Source: an uncultured Sutterella sp. (GTDB lineage Bacteria; Pseudomonadota; Gammaproteobacteria; Burkholderiales; Burkholderiaceae_F). From it: a stretch of DNA of 5,976 bases. The stretch spans positions 1 to 5,976 of the forward strand of contig CAJMKD010000072.1 of the NCBI GenBank assembly GCA_905213905.1, read 5' to 3'. A program made the position numbers and the translations under genes. Positions within the stretch are counted from its first letter, which is position 1, and each line of letters starts with the position of its first letter. Shown piece by piece: positions 1 through 5,976 of the stretch. Under the pieces are notes generated by a model. It was not told the DNA's origin, made no database searches, and was given only the letters and a program-made list of their open reading frames with translations.

Positions 1-1581
1 CAACTGGATGCAGCCGACTTTGGAAAAAGCCGCGCGAACTCTGGTGAAGTGCGGAAAGAAATCCGAAAACACCTCGATCAATTTCGAGTAACTTTTTCGG
101 AACAGAAAAGGCTCGCGGCATTGAAGCTGAATCAGATGCCCGCTTCGGCGTGGCTTTCGAGAATTCGGTTTCGCATCGTTTTGGTCGACTACAGCTTTTC
201 GCCTGAGAAAGGCGTGACGGTCGACCCCTTCGACAGCCAGATGTCGACGCTTTTCTCGAGGCTCAACCGGCAGGCCAAGCCTCTTGACGACATTGATGTG
301 CTGAAGGCAAAGCTTCTTTTTGAGTGTCGGCAGCTGGGCCTCGAGAACGAAGCGGCGGCGCTCGCCCGGAACTGGGAGATGGCGAGAATGCTGCAGCTCG
401 TGCCGACCGTGCTTGCTGACGAAAGCCTGCTGGCGTCGGCCATCCTTGAGTCGGCTGAAGCTCGCGAAAGCAAGCTCAACCCGCTCGAAATCCTCCCCTA
501 TGACCCCGAGGTGACGCGCCTGCAGTTCTCGTGGTTTTTGCTTTTGACTGCGGCGATTGCACGAGAGGACGATCCGCCGAGCCCAAGCCGGGAGGACCTT
601 CTTTCCAATGGCTGGCTTTTGAAGCATTTCAAAGAGAATTCGCTTCTTGCCGATGAAGAAGACGAGCTGCAGGCTAACCTTCACAACCAGCTGACCTGCT
701 TTGGGGAAACGCTCGGGAGCGTGACGGATGCCTTCATTCAAAACCGAACCTGGCTGATGCTCGCCCGTCGGAACAGCCTTGATTTCGAAGATGCCGAGCG
801 GATTGGAAAGGTTCCGTTGAGCGCCATGGCGCGCCGGCTACTTTTCTTCCAAAGCTATGTGAGCGCCGGCACCTCGTCGAGCCGGGCGTGGCTCGTGAGT
901 CCTGTTTTGACCAGGCTCCTGCGCGAAACGATTAAAGCGGGCGGCGCGCTCTCGGAAGAGGACCTCTCTCGCATACTTGCCTCAACGGAAGCGTTCTTTT
1001 TCAAGACGGCCATGGCGAGCAATGCCGGCGAGCACACGCAGCTGACGGCGCGGGACTGGTTCCTCTGGCGGGCGCTTTTTGATGCGCCGGAAGGCAACCG
1101 CTGCTTTGATATTGCCTGCGAGGGCATGAACGTGCTTCTCGCGGCAGACAAAGGCCTTTTCGAGGAAGAGACGGGGGCGGCGCTCCTGGCGCGAATGCGC
1201 ACCTTTCTGGCCCAGACTGCGCCCAATTCACTGCCGACCACAACGGGCGCTGCGGAAGTCGAGCACTTTGTCGCCCTTGATCGCGGAATAAGGAAAGAGA
1301 ACACAAAGCCGTATGAATCGCTCGCCAACAAGGCGCATATCGCGAACGGCTTGAATCAGAGCATCCGCAACGACCCCATCTTGAAGAAGGCCGGGCAGCT
1401 TGACAGAAGCTGGTGGCCAACGCTGCAGATTCTTGCGGCTTATGCCAAGTGCGGCGGAGATTGGGAGGTCGAAGCGAACGCATCGGTCGTCGATTACGTG
1501 AGGCTCTTTGTTGAGCCGCTTGAAAAGTTTTGGGCTTTCGTCGCGGGCGAGCTCGGTGTGGAAACGGAAAGCCGTGAGTAG
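1..1581 (+). CDS. DUF262/GmrSD-like defence protein, 5' end outside window
   Basis: The reading frame is open from base 1 to the TAG at 1579-1581 (526 residues visible), so the GTG at 49 is probably internal and the true start lies to the left. The best family match by eye is DUF262 (the GmrS half of GmrSD type IV restriction enzymes). A hydrophobic strand (RIVLVDYSF, about 169-195) is followed by LFSRLNRQAKPLDDIDVLKA (about 250-309), which resembles the family's 'iFeRiNr.G..Ls..dllka' motif. The NTP-binding DGQQR motif of that family would lie upstream, outside the window. A long, mostly helical region follows. Near the C-terminus, VEHF (His codon at 1264) and then LANKAHIANGLNQS (about 1321-1362) recall the 'EHI.P ... 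N ... N' pattern of DUF1524 HNH nucleases, but the usual Pro is Ala. Known GmrSD-type proteins cut modified phage DNA using NTP. Family assignment is moderate and the nuclease region is weak. The gene is GC-rich (41 of 60 bases G/C at 1141-1200) and convergent with the ATPase gene. Confidence 0.62.
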   Translation, partial: QLDAADFGKSRANSGEVRKEIRKHLDQFRVTFSEQKRLAALKLNQMPASAWLSRIRFRIVLVDYSFSPEKGVTVDPFDSQMSTLFSRLNRQAKPLDDIDVLKAKLLFECRQLGLENEAAALARNWEMARMLQLVPTVLADESLLASAILESAEARESKLNPLEILPYDPEVTRLQFSWFLLLTAAIAREDDPPSPSREDLLSNGWLLKHFKENSLLADEEDELQANLHNQLTCFGETLGSVTDAFIQNRTWLMLARRNSLDFEDAERIGKVPLSAMARRLLFFQSYVSAGTSSSRAWLVSPVLTRLLRETIKAGGALSEEDLSRILASTEAFFFKTAMASNAGEHTQLTARDWFLWRALFDAPEGNRCFDIACEGMNVLLAADKGLFEEETGAALLARMRTFLAQTAPNSLPTTTGAAEVEHFVALDRGIRKENTKPYESLANKAHIANGLNQSIRNDPILKKAGQLDRSWWPTLQILAAYAKCGGDWEVEANASVVDYVRLFVEPLEKFWAFVAGELGVETESRE

Positions 1582-1665
1582 CGTGTCGGCGTGATGTCAA
1601 GGCTGCGGCGAATGCCAGCAGGAAGAAGCGTCGGCTTTCATGGCAGGGCCGGCGCGGTGCCCCCT

Positions 1666-1881
1666 TCATCGGTTTTCTGAGGCTGACGGCGTCACCGAAA
1701 CGAGCGGGCGTCCGTCGTCATCATCATCGCGCCAGGCGCTCGGAACGATGAGCTCGCCTTTGCCATTCAAGTGAGCGCGGAGAAGATTAGGGCTGGCGTA
1801 ATTGATTTTTGGATCACGGCCTTCGGATTCGTCATTTTCGTTAGAAGTATTCATTTCGGTGGATTTCAGATCTTCAGGCAT
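1666..1881 (-). CDS. Small acidic hypothetical protein (71 aa)
   Basis: I do not recognise this protein. From the ATG at 1881 it is 71 residues and ends in TGA at 1666-1668. A TTG at 1899 would add six residues and an ATG at 1854 would remove nine. None of the three starts has a clear Shine-Dalgarno sequence, so the start is uncertain. The first third is polar and acidic (rich in E, D, N and S) and probably disordered. The centre (NYASPNLLRAHLNGKGELIV) could form a small fold. An acidic run of five Asp (GAY codons, about 1713-1727) precedes a short tail. It lies 68 bp after the ATPase stop on the same strand, so the two could be co-transcribed, with this gene in the position where RloA-like ATPases often have a partner gene. 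It has no sequence feature of RloB or of a known nuclease. It could also be a chance open frame. Confidence 0.42.
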   Translation of the reverse strand: MPEDLKSTEMNTSNENDESEGRDPKINYASPNLLRAHLNGKGELIVPSAWRDDDDDGRPLVSVTPSASENR

Positions 1882-1949
1882 GAATTTCTTTGAGGACAAA
1901 AGATTTAAATTATTCCAATTTTGAATAGGGAATTATTTCTTTTCTTTCA

Positions 1950-3245
1950 TCAAATGAAAGGTGATGGAATAGCGTCGTAAAAACCCATCAGATATTGTTT
2001 CCGAAAGTTAGTGACATTTCTGACGTCGTCGAATGAAGATAATCGTCTGACTTGTGTCCCGAGTGAAAGGCTTCGAGAAACAAAAGAGACTTCGGAAACG
2101 GTCAGATTATCACCTGACAGCAAATCGGTGTTATGCAAAGTGAAAAGAAGTTGTGACCTTTTTGTGTTGTATTCACGGAGCTGAAAGAGGTTGAGAAACT
2201 GAGGCAAAAGACTCGAATGAATAGATTCATCGATATCATCGATGACTGCAACGCCGCCGGTACGCAAAGCCGTCAGCAGAGATGCCAAGAGAACGAAGAG
2301 TCTCTGTGTTCCTGATGATTCATCTTCGAGCTTGATAGGGATTTCTGCGCCACTCTCTGCAAGATGAAAAGTCCTGAAGGAAACGTTATTAACAGTCAGA
2401 TACGGATTGCTCTGAATAGGGGTATCCATCTGAGACAAAAGCATTGTCTGCACCGGAAGAGACAATGATGAAATCGGTCTCAGAATTTTCTTCATTTCAA
2501 TTTTTTGAATGCGAATATCAAGTTTTCGAAGAAAAGAAGAGACGAGATCGAGAGCTGCAGCTTCCCGATCAGCTGGCGCAGGATTCTCAAAAGTTTCCGA
2601 TAATTTTTGAATGCTTTGAAATGGCGATATTGAAGAATCAAGATAGAGAATTTTCTTTTCGAAAAACAAAAAAGCCGATTTTAATTTTGAATGAATTCCT
2701 GGGAATTCTTTCGCAATAAAAGGAAATATCGGTCGAAGCTGGCGATGACTCGCGGCATCGATGCATTCAAAAGTCAATCTTTTAATTTTAGACTGAAATT
2801 CATCAACATTCGGAAGCCTTATATGACATTCATTTGATTCAAATAGAACATCTTCATTAGAACAAAGCTTTTCCTTGACGATGCGATTTGAGGTGACTTC
2901 CACGCTATAGGTAAAACAGTCATCCATATCCGTCCAGCTCATTTCAATGAATGTCGACTCGGAGGGAAGGTTTTTCAGATGGTTGGGTTGATAAAGCGAA
3001 AATGGATGAATTCGATTCAATGCGAAATTCACCAAAGCAGAAATGGCCTGCAGAATTGCCGATTTGCCGGAAGCATTTGCGCCGTAAAAAGCCATGCAGG
3101 GAACGAGCCGCTGTCCGCCTTCATCGATAAAAGGATATTTGGGCATGTGCGCGTAGCCGTTGGGTGCCTTCTTTTGGTCGTAAGTGAACTGAAGAGACAA
3201 ATCGGCGATGCATTTGAAGTTGCGAACTCGAATCGATGAAAGCAT
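1950..3245 (-). CDS. RloA/AbiLii-like AAA-family ATPase
   Basis: The 431-aa protein belongs to the ABC-like ATPases (AAA_15/AAA_21, RloA/AbiLii group) common in abortive infection and restriction-linked loci. The N-terminus (LSSIRVRNFKCI) is the usual first strand. Walker A is GANASGKS (residues 55-62). The region at about 80-290 is the variable insertion typical of SMC/Rad50-like heads. An ABC signature-like ESSGTQR is at 309-315. Walker B is VAVIDDIDE (332-340), followed by SIH (341-343). A switch-like LLFTLHNTDLL is at 367-376. The C-terminus FRKQYLMGFYDAIP (414-427) matches the family's characteristic 'RK.YL.G.YGAiP' ending. The position that is normally the catalytic Glu of 'IDE' is Asp337. 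These ATPases are thought to sense infection and act through a partner effector. No RloB-like gene is present within the window. The ATG at 3245 is chosen because the fold begins directly there, although the Shine-Dalgarno is poor. The gene is AT-richer than its neighbours (15 of 60 bases G/C at 2641-2700), suggesting transfer. Confidence 0.9.
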   Translation of the reverse strand: MLSSIRVRNFKCIADLSLQFTYDQKKAPNGYAHMPKYPFIDEGGQRLVPCMAFYGANASGKSAILQAISALVNFALNRIHPFSLYQPNHLKNLPSESTFIEMSWTDMDDCFTYSVEVTSNRIVKEKLCSNEDVLFESNECHIRLPNVDEFQSKIKRLTFECIDAASHRQLRPIFPFIAKEFPGIHSKLKSAFLFFEKKILYLDSSISPFQSIQKLSETFENPAPADREAAALDLVSSFLRKLDIRIQKIEMKKILRPISSLSLPVQTMLLSQMDTPIQSNPYLTVNNVSFRTFHLAESGAEIPIKLEDESSGTQRLFVLLASLLTALRTGGVAVIDDIDESIHSSLLPQFLNLFQLREYNTKRSQLLFTLHNTDLLSGDNLTVSEVSFVSRSLSLGTQVRRLSSFDDVRNVTNFRKQYLMGFYDAIPSPFI

Positions 3246-3266
3246 GGAAGAGTCTCAGGGGGTCAA

Positions 3267-3289
3267 GATGATCAAAAATTTTGATCATC
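3267..3289. promoter_or_regulatory. Perfect 11-bp inverted repeat upstream of ATPase, possible operator
   Basis: The arms are GATGATCAAAA (3267-3277) and TTTTGATCATC (3279-3289), separated by one base. The dyad ends 22 bp before the ATPase start codon. A symmetric site of this size fits binding of a dimeric regulator in the promoter or leader. Neither strand has the T-tract expected of a terminator after the dyad. It is not an FNR box, because the half-sites are in the opposite order. Binding by any protein is inferred. Confidence 0.5.
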
Positions 3290-3293
3290 AGGC

Positions 3294-3310
3294 TGATGCT
3301 ATCAGCATCA
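3294..3310. repeat. Second inverted repeat, 7-bp arms, next to the first
   Basis: The arms TGATGCT (3294-3300) and AGCATCA (3304-3310) flank a 3-base centre. An overlapping alternative pairing is GCTGAT (3292-3297) with ATCAGC (3301-3306). It starts five bases from the larger dyad, and both contain GATCA/ATCA-type half-sites. It may be a second operator site or part of an RNA structure in the ATPase leader. Confidence 0.4.
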
Positions 3311-3454
3311 CTCGCGTCCCGGTGTCGATTGGTAGGATCATGAAGAAAATTCCGAGTGTGGCTATTGCACCAGAATTTGGGCGGCAATTCTGAAAATGGC
3401 CGCCGTTCCACGCTGAAGAAAGGAAAACAAAGAAATAGAAGGAGATCGCCGTAT

Positions 3455-3485
3455 CGCCCGCAACCGCCATCGGCGGTAACGGGCG
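3455..3485 (-). terminator. GC-rich hairpin after the flavoprotein gene, probable terminator
   Basis: Pairing is CGCCCG (3455-3460) with CGGGCG (3480-3485) and ACCGCC (3463-3468) with GGCGGT (3472-3477), with a 2x2 internal mismatch and a 3-base loop. It starts 26 bp past the flavoprotein stop in the direction of transcription. There is no immediate U-tract, although a pyrimidine-rich stretch (about 3421-3448 read on the minus strand) follows. It is therefore an atypical terminator or an mRNA 3'-end stabiliser. It lies between the flavoprotein gene and the ATPase gene, which run in the same direction. Confidence 0.5.
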
Positions 3486-3511
3486 GAAGGAAAGCTCTTC
3501 AGGATCAGTCT

Positions 3512-4906
3512 TTATTTCTCTTCAATTGACTCAAGCGCACCGCGCGCGGCGATGCGGCCCGTGACGATCCCGAGCGAGACGCCCTGGCCGTACTGGTCCG
3601 CAGTTTCACCCGCAACGAAGAGCCCCGGAATGACAGAGCCGTCGGCGCGCAGTGCGGCGCCCTCGGCGTTGCGCTCTACGCCGCCGTAGGTTGTCTGGCT
3701 CGCGGGCGAAATGCGCTGGCCGTAGAAGGGCGAGGTGTCGATGCGCGAGAACATCGATTGCGTGCGGCCGAAGTCTTCGTCCTTCTTCTTGTCGAAGAAG
3801 CCGTGCCAGCGCTCGACCGTCTTTTCGAGATTCGCGCTTTCAATGCCGAGCTTCTTCGCGAGTTCCTCGATCGTGTCGGCCTTCACGAAGTAGCCGAGCG
3901 ATTCGTACTTCTTCATGAGCGCCGCATGCTCGACGCTCGTGCGGTCGAAGATGAGGAAGGCGACGCCATCGGGCTGCGCCTTGATGTCGGCGCCGATTTT
4001 TGCGGTGTTGCCGAGCTCGTCCGTGAAGCGAAGCCCCGTCTTCCCGACGAGGATTGCGCCGTTGTAGCGCACGTTCGTGAGCGAAACGGCGCCGTGACCC
4101 GTGTCGTAGGCAACGGTCTGCGGGCCGGTGAGCGCCATGTTGTCGAGCTTGGCGCCGAGCTTTTCGGCCATGAGGATGCCGTCCCCAGTGGCACCGACGC
4201 TCGCCGTTGACGGATTGCAGGCCCATTGCGGCGAGAAGCGCTCAACGAGCTTCGGATTCGATGCAAAGCCGCCCGTTGCGAGAATGACCGCCTTGGCTGC
4301 AATGGTCTCTTCACCATCCTTTGTCGTCGCGCGAACGCCCGTGACGCGGCCGGCCTTGTCTGTGACCAGGGATTCCACCTTGGTGTTCGTCATCACGGGA
4401 ATCCCGAGCGCATCGACGCGCTTTTTCAATACCGGAACGATCATGGCGCCGTAGGCGCTGCCGTCCTTCGGGGTCATTTGCGAGTTGTTGATGATTCTCG
4501 ACATGTCGGCGCCCATGGCAATGAGCCAGTCGGCTGTGGGGCCCGAAAGCTCGGCGAGCTGCGCGATGTTGGCGCGGTCATGCGCGTCTGCTTTGGGAAA
4601 GCCTGCTAGAAGCTTCTTTTCATAGTCTTTTGCCGAATAGCCGGGCTGCAGCTTCGAGCCGCCGGCGTTGAAGGCCGTTGACGCCAGAAGCGTGGTGCCG
4701 CCCACGAATGGGAGCTTCTCGAGAATGACGACCTTCGCCTTGCCGTTCGAAGCTTCGCTGGCTTCAATGGCAGCAGCCATGCCGGCGCCGCCAGAGCCGA
4801 CGACAAGAATGTCGGCAGAGACTGCAGCGGCTGCGGCGCCGCTCAGGAATAGCGCTGCGCTGGCAGCACTGGTGAGAAGGAAGGTTTTGAGTCGGCGGTT
4901 TTGCAT
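3512..4906 (-). CDS. Exported FAD-dependent oxidoreductase, fumarate reductase flavoprotein family, divergent active site
   Basis: The 464-aa protein starts at the ATG at 4906, where AAAGGAG sits seven bases upstream. An upstream TTG at 4957 in the same frame has no such site. Residues 1-31 form a signal peptide: a basic start (NRRLK), a hydrophobic Ala/Leu core, and likely cleavage after AVSA-31. The adjacent arginines do not make a good Tat motif, so Sec export is more likely. The FAD-binding Rossmann motif is VVGSGGAG (35-42), with Glu63 at the end of the second strand. Further family motifs are GGTT (69-72), ATGGF (210-214), GATGDG (238-243) and the C-terminal PGLFVAGET (427-435). The length suits the flavin domain alone, and no haem-binding CxxCH motifs are present, so electrons must come from a separate donor. 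Aligned by eye with Shewanella flavocytochrome c, Arg280 matches Arg381, but the catalytic His/Arg positions are not conserved (Thr301 at Arg402, Ser403-Gln404-Thr405 at the His504 region, and no equivalent of Arg544). The substrate is therefore unknown. It is probably controlled by the neighbouring LysR gene. Confidence 0.9.
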   Translation of the reverse strand: MQNRRLKTFLLTSAASAALFLSGAAAAAVSADILVVGSGGAGMAAAIEASEASNGKAKVVILEKLPFVGGTTLLASTAFNAGGSKLQPGYSAKDYEKKLLAGFPKADAHDRANIAQLAELSGPTADWLIAMGADMSRIINNSQMTPKDGSAYGAMIVPVLKKRVDALGIPVMTNTKVESLVTDKAGRVTGVRATTKDGEETIAAKAVILATGGFASNPKLVERFSPQWACNPSTASVGATGDGILMAEKLGAKLDNMALTGPQTVAYDTGHGAVSLTNVRYNGAILVGKTGLRFTDELGNTAKIGADIKAQPDGVAFLIFDRTSVEHAALMKKYESLGYFVKADTIEELAKKLGIESANLEKTVERWHGFFDKKKDEDFGRTQSMFSRIDTSPFYGQRISPASQTTYGGVERNAEGAALRADGSVIPGLFVAGETADQYGQGVSLGIVTGRIAARGALESIEEK

Positions 4907-4913
4907 GAATGTT

Positions 4914-4920
4914 CTCCTTT
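4914..4920 (-). promoter_or_regulatory. Strong ribosome binding site of the flavoprotein gene
   Basis: Read on the minus strand this is AAAGGAG, seven bases before the ATG at 4906. It decides the start in favour of 4906 over the TTG at 4957, and it places the hydrophobic signal peptide at the true N-terminus. Confidence 0.85.
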
Positions 4921-4935
4921 TTTGTGTTGTGATGC

Positions 4936-5015
4936 CGTGCGTTCGCCGTGCATTCAAGGCCGTTCGGCGGATTCTCTCCCTGACGCGTGCATTGGTCGTG
5001 CACGTGTGGTCGTGC
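4936..5015. promoter_or_regulatory. Cluster of five CGTGC repeats upstream of the flavoprotein gene
   Basis: CGTGC occurs at 4936-4940, 4947-4951, 4986-4990, 4997-5001 and 5011-5015, all in the same orientation. Two are within a repeated GCCGTGC 11 bp apart (4934 and 4945). Two are within a repeated GGTCGTGC 14 bp apart (4994 and 5008). A dyad CGTGCA-N7-TGCACG spans 4986-5004. About one-helical-turn spacing within the pairs suggests binding of a regulator, perhaps the adjacent LysR protein. I could not fix a convincing -35/-10 pair. GC-rich DNA makes short repeats easier to find by chance. Confidence 0.35.
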
Positions 5016-5043
5016 GGCTGCGCAGTTCGAGAATGGCTGGGGG

Positions 5044-5073
5044 GCGGCTGAAAACATTATCGGCTTCAGCCGC
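5044..5073 (-). terminator. Perfect 9-bp stem hairpin after the LysR gene
   Basis: GCGGCTGAA (5044-5052) pairs with TTCAGCCGC (5065-5073) around a 12-base loop, 55 bp past the LysR stop. No U-tract follows on the minus strand (a C-run follows instead), so if it ends transcription it is not a standard intrinsic terminator. It could alternatively be a leader structure for the downstream flavoprotein mRNA. Confidence 0.4.
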
Positions 5074-5128
5074 TTCGGGAGGAAAGCCAGCGAAGCTAAA
5101 GTCCCTCGGCTGCCTATGGCGATTCCGA

Positions 5129-5976
5129 TCAACGCGCATCTGCGCTTTCTTCATCGGTTGCACCTTTCCCAGGCCGCACGGCGGCAATGCGCGACCGCAC
5201 CCACTGATGGAGCGGATCGCTCTCAGACCGATTGTTCCAGATGAGCTTTGGCGTAAAAACGCATTGAAGCGCTTCGGGAAGGTCCCTCACGGCAAAGCGC
5301 CCGAGCTTCATCCAGAGCGCTGCGGCAGGTGTCGGCATCCAGACGACGAAGTCCGTTTCTAGCGCAAGAAAGGGCGTTGTGTTGAAGAATGGCACGACAA
5401 CGGATGGCACGCCGTCGGCAAGAAGATCGCGCCACGGACGCTCGGTCCGCAGGCCCGGGATGACCTGAGTGAAGGGCTTAAGCGTTCGGGCGCTGATCTC
5501 AGGCGCATCGGATCGCGCGAGCGGATGATCGCGCCGCATGAGGAGCTGGTAGGACTGGGAAGGAAGATCGAGCGCGCGCATGTCCGTGCGCTTGGGCGGG
5601 CGCGGCAGGATCGCAAGGTCGGCAGTGCCGTCGCGCAGCTCATCGAGCATCTGTTCCGTGTTTGCCAAAAAGCCGATGGAGACCGTAAGGTGCGGCGCTT
5701 TTTCGCGAATGACCGGCAGGATCGGAAAAATGTAGAGGCGAAGCGCGTTGTCGTAGCTGAGAATGCGAAACGTGCCGCTTGCTTTTTCTGGCGAAAAAGC
5801 ATCCGTGCCGGTAAGTGACTGGATGCCGGCGAGTATTTCCTGCACTTTCGGGCGAATGGCGCGCATTCTCGCTGTCGGCACGAGGCCAACGCCGTTTCGG
5901 ATGAAGAGCGGATCGTTGAGCGCAGCGCGCAGGTCGTTGCGCTGCCGGCTCGCGGCCGAGCTGCTGCTGCCGAGAT
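5129..5976 (-). CDS. LysR-family transcriptional regulator, 5' end outside window
   Basis: The frame is open from the right edge to the TGA at 5129-5131 (281 residues visible), so the GTG at 5881 is internal. The first visible residues (LGSSSSAASRQRNDLR, then DPLFIRNGVGLVPT at about 5870-5914) are the second half of a LysR helix-turn-helix and the conserved stretch after it. About 20-35 residues are missing compared with the usual ~300. After a linker helix the effector-binding domain begins (GTFRILSYDNALRLYIFPIL). It continues through LRDGTADLAILP and LLMRRDHPLA, and ends with DPLHQWVRSRI. This pattern is typical of the NodD/NahR-like group of LysR proteins, which bind small, often aromatic or carboxylate, co-inducers. 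It is a cytoplasmic DNA-binding protein, probably controlling the flavoprotein gene 222 bp downstream on the same strand. The ligand cannot be read from the sequence. Confidence 0.93.
   Translation of the reverse strand, partial: LGSSSSAASRQRNDLRAALNDPLFIRNGVGLVPTARMRAIRPKVQEILAGIQSLTGTDAFSPEKASGTFRILSYDNALRLYIFPILPVIREKAPHLTVSIGFLANTEQMLDELRDGTADLAILPRPPKRTDMRALDLPSQSYQLLMRRDHPLARSDAPEISARTLKPFTQVIPGLRTERPWRDLLADGVPSVVVPFFNTTPFLALETDFVVWMPTPAAALWMKLGRFAVRDLPEALQCVFTPKLIWNNRSESDPLHQWVRSRIAAVRPGKGATDEESADAR

Noticed and set aside
1648..1664. GGGC...GCCC hairpin after the DUF262-like gene as a terminator
   Set aside because: There are only four base pairs in a GC-rich stretch with a 9-base loop and no following T-run, which is too weak to call.
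1001..1669. Long minus-strand open frame (222 codons) opposite the DUF262-like gene
   Set aside because: It is antisense to a convincing coding frame, its translation is rich in Arg/Ser/Pro as expected of a GC-rich shadow frame, and it has no recognisable domain.
1944..1960. Inverted repeat CTTTCAT-CAA-ATGAAAG over the ATPase stop codon as a terminator
   Set aside because: The stem is only 7 bp and AT-rich, and on the minus strand it is followed by an A-rich tract, not a T-run. It may be chance.
3288..3470. Minus-strand 60-codon frame between the flavoprotein and ATPase genes
   Set aside because: It begins inside the hairpin that follows the flavoprotein gene and runs into the inverted repeats upstream of the ATPase. 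No convincing start signal or family match was seen.
3758..4210. Plus-strand open frame of 150 codons opposite the flavoprotein gene
   Set aside because: It is fully antisense to a well-supported gene, has no ribosome binding site or family motif, and GC-rich DNA often leaves such frames open.
4907..4957. N-terminal extension of the flavoprotein from a TTG at 4957
   Set aside because: The ATG at 4906 has a strong Shine-Dalgarno sequence and gives a proper signal peptide. The extension would bury the signal sequence.

Overview
The window looks like chromosomal DNA of a GC-rich Gram-negative bacterium, most plausibly a betaproteobacterium of the Sutterellaceae/Burkholderiales type. That placement is an inference from two things: an exported FAD flavoprotein sitting next to a LysR regulator (a pairing abundant in that group) and the GC-rich codon use of the outer genes. 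I see no rRNA, tRNA, CRISPR array, insertion sequence or integrase.

Left half (1-3245): a probable anti-phage defence segment. A plus-strand gene, cut by the left edge, encodes a protein that by eye resembles the DUF262/GmrSD family (type IV-like restriction enzymes). It has a recognisable 'LFSRLN' motif and a C-terminal region reminiscent of a degenerate HNH/DUF1524 nuclease. Convergent to it, on the minus strand, lies an AT-richer gene for a 431-aa RloA/AbiLii-like AAA/ABC-type ATPase. After it, on the same strand, comes an unrecognised acidic small ORF (71 aa). Immediately upstream of the ATPase start are two adjacent inverted repeats, the first a perfect 11-bp dyad, which are good candidates for an operator.

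Right half (3246-5976): a metabolic/regulatory pair on the minus strand. A LysR-family regulator, cut by the right edge within its helix-turn-helix, is followed 222 bp downstream by a gene for a 464-aa exported FAD-dependent oxidoreductase of the fumarate reductase flavoprotein family. It has a strong Shine-Dalgarno sequence and signal peptide, but it lacks by eye the catalytic His/Arg set known from flavocytochrome c fumarate reductase, so its substrate is unknown. The gap between the two genes holds a perfect 9-bp stem hairpin and five copies of CGTGC that may be regulator sites. A GC-rich hairpin follows the flavoprotein gene and separates it from the defence ATPase.

How the genes fit together: the LysR protein probably controls the flavoprotein in response to a small molecule. 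The DUF262-like protein, the ATPase and perhaps the small ORF look like neighbouring defence functions, but nothing in the sequence proves that they form one system. Every stretch without a gene is shorter than 300 bases.
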